A DNA stretch of 64,000 nt from CAZBEL01 sp964628055 (GTDB lineage: Bacteria > Fidelibacterota > Marinisomatia > Marinisomatales > TCS56). A model generated the notes under the pieces. It had not been told where the DNA came from. It was given only the letters and a program-made list of their open reading frames with translations, and ran no database searches. Positions 33,622 through 41,973 of the stretch are shown in pieces; position 1 is the first letter of the stretch, and every line of letters starts with the position of its first letter. The stretch covers positions 4,388 to 68,387 of the forward strand of contig CAZVNL010000010.1 in NCBI GenBank assembly GCA_964628055.1, in the 5' to 3' direction. Both the position numbers and the translations under genes were made by a program.

Positions 33622-35682
33622 TTATCTACTGAACAGGGTCCTGATCATAATTTCCAAATCCAATATCAAGCTCTGGTGCTGTACGTAATAATGATCCAAC
33701 AAGTTTCTTTCCTCCGGCTCAAAGGCCACTTTTCGGATACGTACCAGCCCGGTAATGCCCGGAGCACACATGAGGTGGGGATCACGTTCTGTGGCCTCCA
33801 CCAAAACCGCTCCTACGAAACTCATCTTCCCTTTCAGCACTTCCACCAGTAACAACAGGTTGCGCAGGAAAAGACGCTTCGCCGGAAAACGATAAGCGGT
33901 AAACTGGCTGCCATCGGCGCCCCAAAAAGTCACTCGCCGCGGTCTCCCCAGCAAACACTGCCAAATGATAAGCGGTGCGAAAAGCACCAATAGCAGCGTT
34001 GCAAAAATAAGATCAAACAAGCGTTTAATCACCAAATTAAAACGGTGAAAAAGGGTGTATTCAATATTCATGAAGGAAAAATCCCCGATCTCTTCAATGG
34101 CGGCCTTCCCTAAGAGAATGTCCTGCTTCCGGGAGAGAATTCGGTAGGTCAAACGCAAGTCTTTGGTTTGATCCATGATGGAGACAATATCCTTGTTGCT
34201 AAAGGAACGGGAGGAGAAAATAATTACCCGAATGGCATGGGTAACAATGATTTGCCGCAAGTCACTTAATAATCCTAAAAAGGGCAACGGCAGCGATTCC
34301 GAACGGGGCCCCAGGGTACGGTCACAAAAACCCACCACATCCAGCCCGGTATCCAAACGTTTCATGATATTCCGGGCGATGCGGATCCCCTCTTCATCAG
34401 CCCCTAAGACGAGCGTGCGACTGGTAAACAGGATGGGGTGTTTTTCCTTTACGCGTTTTAACCAGCCCCGGGACATGAGATAGTGTACCCCCACCCGCCA
34501 ACCGGGAATTAAAATAGTAATGATTACGGTGGCAATGATAATGACCAGACGGGAAAAGGCGTACTGTTTAAAAAAGTAAGTAAAAGTTACGGCCAGGAAA
34601 AAGCCCGTGACCGAGGATAAAATGGCCCGCGAATAGGAAAGGATGTACCGCGAATACAATTGAAATATGGCCCCCACCGTGAGCCAGAAGATAACGTAAA
34701 TCGTCGGTACCAAGCCTTTGGTGACCGTTAGGGCTTCGAACTGACCAAACCGGAGAGGGAACGCAATGGAAAAAGCCAACAGCACCACAAAAGCGTCCAG
34801 AAAAACGGAAAGTATTTGCGACTTCCGCTCCGCCAGGAGGGAAACCAACTTGCGGAAACCGATGCCGGCGAAGATGATCCAACGCATGATCAACCGCTCT
34901 CCCAGGGAGAAATGTTTATTGGCGAATAGAATCATGGCGTTATAAAAGGCGTGAATACTATCGTAAGGCGCCGACTTGACGGACTCCCCCTGGTAGTGGA
35001 TGATCTGGGTGGTGGGTATATAGTGAATCTCACGCCCCGCCTGCCAAATCCGGTAACACAGGTCCAGGTCTTCCCCAAACATGAAAAATTGCTCGTCAAA
35101 CCCGTGTAACTTGTGAAAAAGTTTCCGGGACAGGAACATGCAGGAACCGCTGATGGCATCCACCTGGTGAATCTGGTCCGGATCCAAATAAGTGAGGTTG
35201 TATCGCCCGGCCCACCGACTGTTGGGAAATAACCGGTGTATGCCCAACAACTTGGGGAGCGCAACCTGAACCGTAGGGAACGACCGCTTACAGGACAACT
35301 GGAGATGCCCGTCGGCGTTCAATATTTTGGGTCCCACCATTCCTACCTCGGGATGAGCCTGGAGATACTCCACTAATACGGCCACTGTATTTTCCTGGAC
35401 GACCGTATCGGGATTTAAAATTAAATAGTAATCCCCTCGGGCTACTTGAGCAGCCTGGTTTACCCCTTTGCCAAACCCCACATTCTCTCCATTCACCAGA
35501 ATCCTGACCTCCGGGAATTCCTCTCGTATATACTCCACCGTTCCATCGTAAGAGTGATTATCCACCACAATAATTTCCATTTCCCTCTCGAAAACACTTT
35601 TTTTCAATGCTTCGATGGCTTGCACCAGGTACTGGCGCACATTATAACTAATGATGAGAACGGAAACGGTGAGAGTTTCCAT
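33622..35682 (-). CDS. Fusion: GT2 glycosyltransferase with polyprenyl-phosphate sugar transferase-like module
   Basis: A 686-aa two-part protein. Residues ~1-235 are a rhamnosyltransferase-like GT2 domain (LIISYNVRQYLVQAIEAL, VVDNHSYDGTVEYI, LNPDTVVQ, DLCYRIWQAG). Then come about five membrane spans (~255-400), a Rossmann CoA-binding-like domain (~415-530, LVLGADEEGIRIARNI), and a C-terminal bacterial sugar-transferase domain (KRLFDLIFATLLLVLFAPLI, LKGKMSFVGAVL, APGITGLVRI). In known initiating phosphoglycosyltransferases the last part reads LVGPRP, here FVGAVL, so the second activity may be altered or lost. The fusion suggests initiation and first extension of a surface glycan in one polypeptide. 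Confidence 0.75.
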   Translation of the reverse strand: METLTVSVLIISYNVRQYLVQAIEALKKSVFEREMEIIVVDNHSYDGTVEYIREEFPEVRILVNGENVGFGKGVNQAAQVARGDYYLILNPDTVVQENTVAVLVEYLQAHPEVGMVGPKILNADGHLQLSCKRSFPTVQVALPKLLGIHRLFPNSRWAGRYNLTYLDPDQIHQVDAISGSCMFLSRKLFHKLHGFDEQFFMFGEDLDLCYRIWQAGREIHYIPTTQIIHYQGESVKSAPYDSIHAFYNAMILFANKHFSLGERLIMRWIIFAGIGFRKLVSLLAERKSQILSVFLDAFVVLLAFSIAFPLRFGQFEALTVTKGLVPTIYVIFWLTVGAIFQLYSRYILSYSRAILSSVTGFFLAVTFTYFFKQYAFSRLVIIIATVIITILIPGWRVGVHYLMSRGWLKRVKEKHPILFTSRTLVLGADEEGIRIARNIMKRLDTGLDVVGFCDRTLGPRSESLPLPFLGLLSDLRQIIVTHAIRVIIFSSRSFSNKDIVSIMDQTKDLRLTYRILSRKQDILLGKAAIEEIGDFSFMNIEYTLFHRFNLVIKRLFDLIFATLLLVLFAPLIIWQCLLGRPRRVTFWGADGSQFTAYRFPAKRLFLRNLLLLVEVLKGKMSFVGAVLVEATERDPHLMCAPGITGLVRIRKVAFEPEERNLLDHYYVQHQSLILDLEIMIRTLFSR

Positions 35683-35691
35683 GACCGGGGT

Positions 35692-36408
35692 CTATTTATT
35701 CCAACCGAAAATTTTCCAGATGCGAAGGCGCCAGACCATAAAAACGGCCTCTAACATGATCTGCCGGGACATTTTCGACTCACCCACCGTACGGTCGATG
35801 AATATTATGGGGTGTTCCTTCAGGCGATAACCCTTATGCCAGGCCCTAAAATTCATTTCAATCTGAAAACTATACCCCTGGGAATGGACATCTTCCAAGT
35901 CAATGGTTTCCAATACCTCCCGGCGCCAGACCTTAAATCCGCCGGTAGCGTCCTTAACGGGCATGGTGGTGACAATCCGCGAGTACAGATTCGCACCATA
36001 ACTCAAAATTAACCTCCGTATGGGCCACTTCACGACGCTGACCCCGTTACAATAACGACTCCCGATCACCAGATCGTATTTTTCCAACAGTTTGACCATC
36101 GAAGGGATTTCACCGGGATCGTGGGAACCGTCCGCATCCATTTGGACAATGGCCTCGTAGTCCCTCTTCAGGGCCCATTGAAAGCCGAAACAATATGCCG
36201 TCCCAAGCCCGGCTTTCCCGGGACGACGGACTAAAAATAGATGGGGATAGTGGTCCTGGAGCGTCTCTACTAAGTCAGCGGTACCATCGGGGGAATTATC
36301 GTCGATTATAAGGAGATGAAACGCGGGATCGATGGTAAAAACATGTTCCACCAGGTTGGAGACGTTCTTACACTCGTTGTAGGTAGGAGAAATAATCAGC
36401 GTCTTCAT
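35692..36408 (-). CDS. Polyprenol monophosphomannose synthase-like GT2 glycosyltransferase
   Basis: A 238-aa family-2 glycosyltransferase like dolichyl-phosphate mannose synthase (Dpm1/Ppm1). Motifs visible are IISPTYNECKNVSNLVEHV, LLIIDDNSPDGTADLV, the metal-binding MDADGSHDPGEIP (D-x-D) and KDATGGFKVWRREVLE followed by SQGYSFQIEMN. It likely moves a sugar from a nucleotide donor to polyprenyl phosphate at the cytoplasmic membrane. It lacks the C-terminal membrane segments of longer relatives. It is co-directional with the GT2 fusion (9 bp gap) and overlaps rfbD by 4 bp. Confidence 0.88.
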   Translation of the reverse strand: MKTLIISPTYNECKNVSNLVEHVFTIDPAFHLLIIDDNSPDGTADLVETLQDHYPHLFLVRRPGKAGLGTAYCFGFQWALKRDYEAIVQMDADGSHDPGEIPSMVKLLEKYDLVIGSRYCNGVSVVKWPIRRLILSYGANLYSRIVTTMPVKDATGGFKVWRREVLETIDLEDVHSQGYSFQIEMNFRAWHKGYRLKEHPIIFIDRTVGESKMSRQIMLEAVFMVWRLRIWKIFGWNK

Positions 36409-37286
36409 GTTTCAAGCGCTTTTTTGATTTGACTCAGGCCCGCTTCCACGGAAAGGGGAGATTGCTGCCATTCAGCTTCAATTTTTTTTGTTTTCAATCC
36501 ACTCCGCAGAGGGCGGCGGGCTGGTTGGTTTAAGGTCTTCGTTTTCACCGGTTGAATCAAGTGTCCGTCCAGTTGGAACAGGGCCGCGATGCGCCGGGCA
36601 AACTGGTAGCGGTTAAGTAGGTCGGCGCCACCGCAATGGTAGACCCCTTCCACTTCATTTGCCACCAGGAAATGCACCGTCTCGGCTAGAGCCCTGGTCC
36701 AAGTGGGATTGTTCCACTGGTCCTCCACCACTGGGATGGTCTGTCCCTGTTTCAGTGAATCTACGACCCATTTAACAAAACTTGCCCGGGTTCTTTTGGT
36801 GTAACCATAAAGCACGTTTGTGCGCACGATCAACACCTGGTTCGGGCTGCTCAGTAGCAGTTTTTCGGCCGCCAACTTGGTACGGCCGTATTGATTGATG
36901 GGATGGGGAGTATCCGTTTCCCTGTACGGCCCAGCCGTACCGTCAAAAATATAGTCGGTGGAAATTTGAACGACATAGCCCGAAAAATTTTCCAGTAAAG
37001 ACTGCACCCCGTCCCGGTTGACCTGTTGCGCCTGGCCCGGATGTAACTCACAGGCGTCCACGTCGGTCATGGCCGCTAAATTGAGGATCACCTCCGGCCG
37101 GTAGGAATTGATGACCGCCTTCACGTCCCGGGCTTGGGTAATGTCCAGGGGCGCAGTGAAAGGTATGCTACGCATCTCTCCGGGCACTGTGCGTCCAGTG
37201 GCCAATATATCATACTGCTTCCCCAACACCGGAATCATCTCCATCCCCAACTGGCCAAAAGCACCGGTGATTAAAATTCGTCTCAT
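36405..37286 (-). CDS. rfbD: dTDP-4-dehydrorhamnose reductase (RmlD/RfbD)
   Basis: A 293-aa extended SDR. It shows the NAD(P)-binding ITGAFGQLGMEM, then LNLAAMTDVDACELHPGQA, VQISTDYIFDG and the active-site Tyr-x3-Lys in NQYGRTKLAAE. The pattern VILNLAAMTDVDACE and STDYIFDG is typical of RmlD, which makes dTDP-rhamnose from dTDP-4-keto-rhamnose. The neighbouring glycosyltransferases, one rhamnosyltransferase-like, would use the product. RmlA, B and C are not in the window. Confidence 0.88.
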   Translation of the reverse strand: MRRILITGAFGQLGMEMIPVLGKQYDILATGRTVPGEMRSIPFTAPLDITQARDVKAVINSYRPEVILNLAAMTDVDACELHPGQAQQVNRDGVQSLLENFSGYVVQISTDYIFDGTAGPYRETDTPHPINQYGRTKLAAEKLLLSSPNQVLIVRTNVLYGYTKRTRASFVKWVVDSLKQGQTIPVVEDQWNNPTWTRALAETVHFLVANEVEGVYHCGGADLLNRYQFARRIAALFQLDGHLIQPVKTKTLNQPARRPLRSGLKTKKIEAEWQQSPLSVEAGLSQIKKALET

Positions 37287-37331
37287 TCCTTACTGTTCAT
37301 CGGGTAACCGAGGTTTTATTCCTGTTTATCA

Positions 37332-38342
37332 CTATTCCACATAAAAAGTGTGGGCGATGATATCCAGTTGCCGGAGTAGCAGGTATTTCTTCTTACCGGG
37401 ATGGAAAATCATCAGATGGAAATAGTAGGTGCGGTCGGTAAGACCGTCATAAAACAGGTAGGCGATAAAAGGGCCTCCCTGAGCTTCGGTAAGGGACTCC
37501 CAGAGACCGGTAAAACGCCACCCATACCAATCGTTGAACTCGGTGGGCTCTACCTTGAAACGGTAGTCATTGTAGCGAATGTTGGTTAATAATCTCTGGG
37601 GAAATGCTCGCGCATATTCCACGGCCTGAAGGGAATCGGCCACCACATCCCCCGGTTCCCAGTGGAACACCAACCAACGATAGGGGTCTTCCCGGCCCAA
37701 CCAGTAGAGTCTCCGCTTTGGATCTTCCCGAACCACTACGAAATCGGGAGGTATCTTCACACTCCATTGGTATTTTTGAAACAGTTTCTGTTCCAGTTTT
37801 TTCTGACTCCGCCGGGGAAACAAGGATTCACTTTGACGCTGAAGAAACTGCGCCTCCATTATTTGTTTAATTTCCTTCTGACGACGAGGGATACTCTTTA
37901 CTATGTCCTCCGCTGTGATCCCACTGATGACCAACAGCACCTGGTTACGCGCGTACGGTTCCAACGTGAGGAAGAGATGTTCCGGACCCGTTAAAGCTGC
38001 CCGGTAGACCTCCGGGGCCAATAAGTGCTTGGCCAGGGCTGTGGCCGGATTGGTAGGATCATCACCAACGGAAACGATCACCAGGTTGGCAAACATCTTA
38101 AAACGCCAGAAATCCTCAGGCTCAATAAAGTGGATCTTGTAATACGGTTCCGGCTCGGGGGTGAACAGGGTGTCGTTAAAAAGTTGGTTTAAAATTAATT
38201 CTGCCCCTGGACGATCTTCTAAACTACAGAATACTGTAAGCACATCGTCGGCGCCCTTGGTCTGGGGACTGAGGCCGCATCCGGACAGGAAAAACAGCGT
38301 CCCTCCTGTCAGTATGCCGATCCATAGTTTTAATAGCTTCAT
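37332..38342 (-). CDS. DUF4837-family lipoprotein
   Basis: A 336-aa lipoprotein: the signal GILTGGTLFFLSGC carries a lipobox Cys near residue 22. The mature protein has the layout of DUF4837, a family of unknown function found in the FCB group: DDVLTVFCSLED followed by an acidic FTPEPEPYYKIHFIEPEDF, FANLVIVSVGDDP, VRNQVLLVISGITAED-like text, and a C-terminal half with FVVVREDPKRRLYWLGRE and GWRFTGLWE. It points to an envelope role but no mechanism is known. It is followed on the same strand by rfbD. Confidence 0.78.
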   Translation of the reverse strand: MKLLKLWIGILTGGTLFFLSGCGLSPQTKGADDVLTVFCSLEDRPGAELILNQLFNDTLFTPEPEPYYKIHFIEPEDFWRFKMFANLVIVSVGDDPTNPATALAKHLLAPEVYRAALTGPEHLFLTLEPYARNQVLLVISGITAEDIVKSIPRRQKEIKQIMEAQFLQRQSESLFPRRSQKKLEQKLFQKYQWSVKIPPDFVVVREDPKRRLYWLGREDPYRWLVFHWEPGDVVADSLQAVEYARAFPQRLLTNIRYNDYRFKVEPTEFNDWYGWRFTGLWESLTEAQGGPFIAYLFYDGLTDRTYYFHLMIFHPGKKKYLLLRQLDIIAHTFYVE

Positions 38343-38354
38343 TACGTTCCCCTC

Positions 38355-40463
38355 TCAGGAGACGATGACAAAATTAGCCCGTTGTTTATCTAAAAGCACT
38401 TCTACAACCTTGACCCTGACCGGGTCTCCTAAGCGATAAACCTCTTCCCTGGTGTGGCTGAGTAGGGCGTACCGTTCCTCGTCGTAATAATAGTCTCCCC
38501 CCTCCAAGGTTTGGATATGCACCAACCCTTCGGCCAAGGAGGCCTTTAGTTGCACAAAGAAACCGATGGAAATAACGCCGGAAATGAGCCCCTCGAAGGA
38601 TTCCCCAATATGCCCTTTTAACCAACGTAACTGCTTGATCTTTATGTATTCTCGCTCTGCTTCCAGGGCTTTTAATTCCGCTTCGTTAGCCGCCTCTGCG
38701 GCCACAGCGAGGAGTTCGTTGATGCCAGCATCTAAGCGTTTATTACGTGTGAGTTGTTTAATCAGTCGGTGGACCACTAAGTCGGGATACCGTCGAATAG
38801 GAGAGGTGAAATGGGTATAGTGACGAAAGGCCAGGCCGAAATGACCCCGATTTTCCATGGAATAGCGCGCCTTGGACATGGTACGCAGAACAATGGTCTC
38901 GATGAGATTGCGGTACGGGGAGTCTTCCACGGTTAATAAAATTTCCCTGAAGTCACTGGGCGTTAATTCGGCCTCCTTCCGGGGAAGGGGGAAATGCATT
39001 TGGCGCAACAACATAATAAAGCGATCCACATCCTCCTGCTTGGGTTTGTCATGGATGCGATAGAGAAAGGGGGCGGGGGGAGCTAATAATTGGGGGATGT
39101 GTTCGGCCACTAACCGGTTGGCCAGGAGCATACATTCCTCCACAATACGGTGACTTTGCAAGCGCTCGCTGGGGGTTATTTCGTGGGGAATACCCTCCTC
39201 TCCCAGGGTAAAAATTGGTTCAGGAATATCAAATTCAATGCTGCCCCATTGGGAGCGTTGTTGAAAAAGTGCCCGGCTGAGTTTTTCTAACTGTTTTAAT
39301 TTCTTCCGGAGACGGTGTTGGCGTTTTCCATCTAAAATAGCCTGTACTTGTTCATAGGTAAACCGCTCCTTACTACAAATGACGGCCGGCACGACGCGAA
39401 ATTGCCGTACTTGAAAATTCCGGTCAAGTTCAATCAAGGCCGACATGGTTAACCGGTCTTCGTGGGGTTTCAAAGAACATAAATCCGCTGAAAGTTCCTC
39501 GGGGAGCATGGAAACCACCCCTTCGGTAAAATACACCGAGGTACTGCGCTCCCGGGCTTCTTTATCCAGGGCCGAGACCACCGGCACAAAATGACTTACA
39601 TCGGCGATATGAACGCCTAAGAGATAGCCGTTTCTATGCTCCTCAAAGGAGAGGGCATCGTCGAAATCCCGGGCATCCACGGGGTCGATGGTAAAGGTCA
39701 ACCACGAACGGAAATCTTTCCTGCGGGGAATGGCCCGCTCAATATGGGTGTAACTGTAAGCTTGAACTTCTTTTTGCACGGCAGCGGGAAAAGTGGGTGT
39801 GTAATCGTATTTATGGAGAATGATCTGGAGATCGTTTTGGGGGTCTTCGGCCTTCCCGAATACTTTCACTACCTTAGCCCTGACAGGGGAGGTGGGGGAA
39901 CCCCAATCAGTAACCTGGGCTAAGACCAGCAGGTTGTCCCGAACTGGCAACCGGGGGGACACAATTAGGCGGATGCCCCTCTCGGGAGTCACAGGCGAAA
40001 GGGTTAACCAGAAAGTGGTGCCCTTCTTAACTACGGTACCGATAAACGTGTCATTTCCCCGGCTGACAACCTTGATCACGCGTCCGCGCAGACCTTCGAA
40101 AGTGCGGGGTTTTAACAACCGAACTCGTACCCGGTCCCCGTGAATCGCATCTCGTAAAGAGCGCCGACCCACGAAGATATCGGGCGTACCAGAATTGGGG
40201 ATCACGAACCCGAAACCTTTTTGGTTGATAGTAATACGCCCCTCGATGATCTCAGACTCCCGGGAATAGACGTATTGCTGTTTCCGGTGGCGTTTTATGA
40301 TTCCCTCTTCCATCAGCGTTTCCAACAGGTGGGGCAGTTGCCGTTTTTCTACCCCTGTCAAGGACAAATGCCGCTCCAGATCCCGGAGACGATAGGGTCG
40401 GCCGGCATGGCGGGCGAAAAATTGAATTAGCCTGTTTTTTATCGTTCGAGGGGGCTTTGTCAT
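38355..40463 (-). CDS. rnr: Ribonuclease R (VacB/RNase II family exoribonuclease)
   Basis: A 702-aa 3'-5' exoribonuclease. An N-terminal winged-helix/cold-shock region (ITINQKGFGFVIPNSG, DIFVGRRSLRDAIHGDRV) precedes the RNB catalytic domain with IDPVDARDFDDALSFE (the four catalytic aspartates) and HFGLAFRHYTHFTSPIRRYPDLVVHRLI, and a C-terminal S1 domain (GLISGVISIGFFVQLKA, PVRVKVVEVLLDKQRANFVI). It degrades structured RNA and assists trans-translation; smpB is in the same window. It ends with NFVIVS rather than a long basic tail, so the RNase R tail is short. Confidence 0.95.
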   Translation of the reverse strand: MTKPPRTIKNRLIQFFARHAGRPYRLRDLERHLSLTGVEKRQLPHLLETLMEEGIIKRHRKQQYVYSRESEIIEGRITINQKGFGFVIPNSGTPDIFVGRRSLRDAIHGDRVRVRLLKPRTFEGLRGRVIKVVSRGNDTFIGTVVKKGTTFWLTLSPVTPERGIRLIVSPRLPVRDNLLVLAQVTDWGSPTSPVRAKVVKVFGKAEDPQNDLQIILHKYDYTPTFPAAVQKEVQAYSYTHIERAIPRRKDFRSWLTFTIDPVDARDFDDALSFEEHRNGYLLGVHIADVSHFVPVVSALDKEARERSTSVYFTEGVVSMLPEELSADLCSLKPHEDRLTMSALIELDRNFQVRQFRVVPAVICSKERFTYEQVQAILDGKRQHRLRKKLKQLEKLSRALFQQRSQWGSIEFDIPEPIFTLGEEGIPHEITPSERLQSHRIVEECMLLANRLVAEHIPQLLAPPAPFLYRIHDKPKQEDVDRFIMLLRQMHFPLPRKEAELTPSDFREILLTVEDSPYRNLIETIVLRTMSKARYSMENRGHFGLAFRHYTHFTSPIRRYPDLVVHRLIKQLTRNKRLDAGINELLAVAAEAANEAELKALEAEREYIKIKQLRWLKGHIGESFEGLISGVISIGFFVQLKASLAEGLVHIQTLEGGDYYYDEERYALLSHTREEVYRLGDPVRVKVVEVLLDKQRANFVIVS

Positions 40464-40599
40464 AGGAATAATTTGATGCCAGAAAATGTTTTATGACAGG
40501 TAAAACTCCAGGGATTTCCCCAGGTTCCGGTGTTTACGACGCACCTTTGCATTCGGGAAACTGCCCGCAGCGGTTGGTGGCTTCTCAGCGCTAAGTTTA

Positions 40600-41973
40600 T
40601 CATAATTGACTGGTGAATTTTACGTGTAGTTTTCCGGTGGCGGGTGTATCGTAGCGCCCCATCCCAAACCAGATTTCCAATATGGTGGAACCCTGGATTT
40701 GTTTTAACCCTAAACCGTAGGTGAAGGGGATGGGTTGGTATTCCTTTTGCAAAGCAAGCTCGGAGAAGAATAAGAATTGCAGCTCCCTCCGGGGATGGTA
40801 AATCCACTCTATCTGGGGAATTAGTACCCGGTCGCTGAGGAGTAGATCCTCCTGGTAACCACGCAGGGTGTTGGTTCCCCCGTAGCGTATTTTCTGACCG
40901 CGATGCACCACTCCGCGGGAAGTCCATGTTCCTGCTCCCCAGGAACTGGCGTGGAGACTCCAATTCCTGCCGTACGGCCACAATTTCCCCACTTCAAGGG
41001 CATACTGCACATAAGCCTGGGAGCCGTCAGGGTCCTTCTGCTGGCCGGCTTCTAAGCGCAGTTGCCAATAGCCTCCCCGGGTGGGTAGCCAGCGCCAGTC
41101 CCAGTTCTGACCCTCGGTTTGGAGGAATAAAGACTGAGCCTGGAAAGACACAATCCCCAGGGAATCCCCCCGGGCGGTGGTCACTACACCCGACTGTTTA
41201 CCCCCTAAGCGCCATTGGCCTAAGGGCGGTATGAAGGAGACGACCGATCCACTTCGGGAATGGTAGACGTACTCCCCCTCCCATAATTCCTGGGAAAAAC
41301 TCAAAGCGACCCCAAAAGGTAACGCCAGGGGATGGGGCTCTTCATGGCGAAAAAAGAGCATCTGGGATTGGGTGTCTTTGCGCTTCCAGTTGATTTCGGT
41401 AACGCTGGCCGTGCGCCATAGATTTTCCAGGTAGAAGGACATCTCACCGGTAACGATCCACTTCTGATTTACATCCCGGTTGGCGCCTAAGATGCCGCTG
41501 ATGTGACTGGTAAATTGCGGGGTGTAGTCTACCAGGGCCACCAAACGCTCCCTTCTGGTTAGTCCGTAAGACAAGGCCATGTTCCCGGTCAGAAACGAAT
41601 AGGCTCCCTGGATACCGGCCAGGGCCCGTTGGGCTTCTTTCCCCGGTTTTTGGCCTAATAAAGATTGGAAAAACCGTCGCTGGATGGCGGGGGCAATGGG
41701 CACTTCATTTTGCAGGTAGAGAGAGTCGATGACCACCGGCGCCTGGGCGTACTGATACGTGGCGTGAACCATTCCCGACGTACTGAAATCCGTCAACCGG
41801 TAATACCCGACCCAGTCCTGGTCTTGCTGAAGCAGTGAATCGAGGACAACCTGAACCCGAGGGATGCTGTCTATTGGAAGCGAATCCTGGCCTACGTCGA
41901 GGATGACCTCTTGGGCCAGGAGTAAACCGGGCAGGAACAAGTTCGTTAAGCTAAAAATACGCACGGAGCTCAC
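40600..41973 (-). CDS. Omp85/BamA-like outer-membrane beta-barrel protein
   Basis: A 457-aa exported protein with a short signal (FSLTNLFLPGLLLAQ), roughly one POTRA-like segment (~20-110), then an amphipathic barrel. The motif KIRYGGTNTLRGYQEDLL near residue 380 matches the conserved G-G-x-x-x-L-R-G-Y strand that lines the Omp85 barrel. The C-terminal strand ends TGKLHVKFTSQL. It is shorter than BamA, so a TamA/YtfM-type or specialised Omp85 relative is likelier than the essential BamA. The GTG start at 41973 overlaps the large OM gene by 23 bp; a GTG at 41964 is also possible. Confidence 0.68.
   Translation of the reverse strand: MSSVRIFSLTNLFLPGLLLAQEVILDVGQDSLPIDSIPRVQVVLDSLLQQDQDWVGYYRLTDFSTSGMVHATYQYAQAPVVIDSLYLQNEVPIAPAIQRRFFQSLLGQKPGKEAQRALAGIQGAYSFLTGNMALSYGLTRRERLVALVDYTPQFTSHISGILGANRDVNQKWIVTGEMSFYLENLWRTASVTEINWKRKDTQSQMLFFRHEEPHPLALPFGVALSFSQELWEGEYVYHSRSGSVVSFIPPLGQWRLGGKQSGVVTTARGDSLGIVSFQAQSLFLQTEGQNWDWRWLPTRGGYWQLRLEAGQQKDPDGSQAYVQYALEVGKLWPYGRNWSLHASSWGAGTWTSRGVVHRGQKIRYGGTNTLRGYQEDLLLSDRVLIPQIEWIYHPRRELQFLFFSELALQKEYQPIPFTYGLGLKQIQGSTILEIWFGMGRYDTPATGKLHVKFTSQL

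Noticed and set aside
40460..40981. 173-aa minus-strand frame after the Omp85-like gene
   Set aside because: It overlaps the end of the Omp85-like gene in another frame and has no recognisable features.
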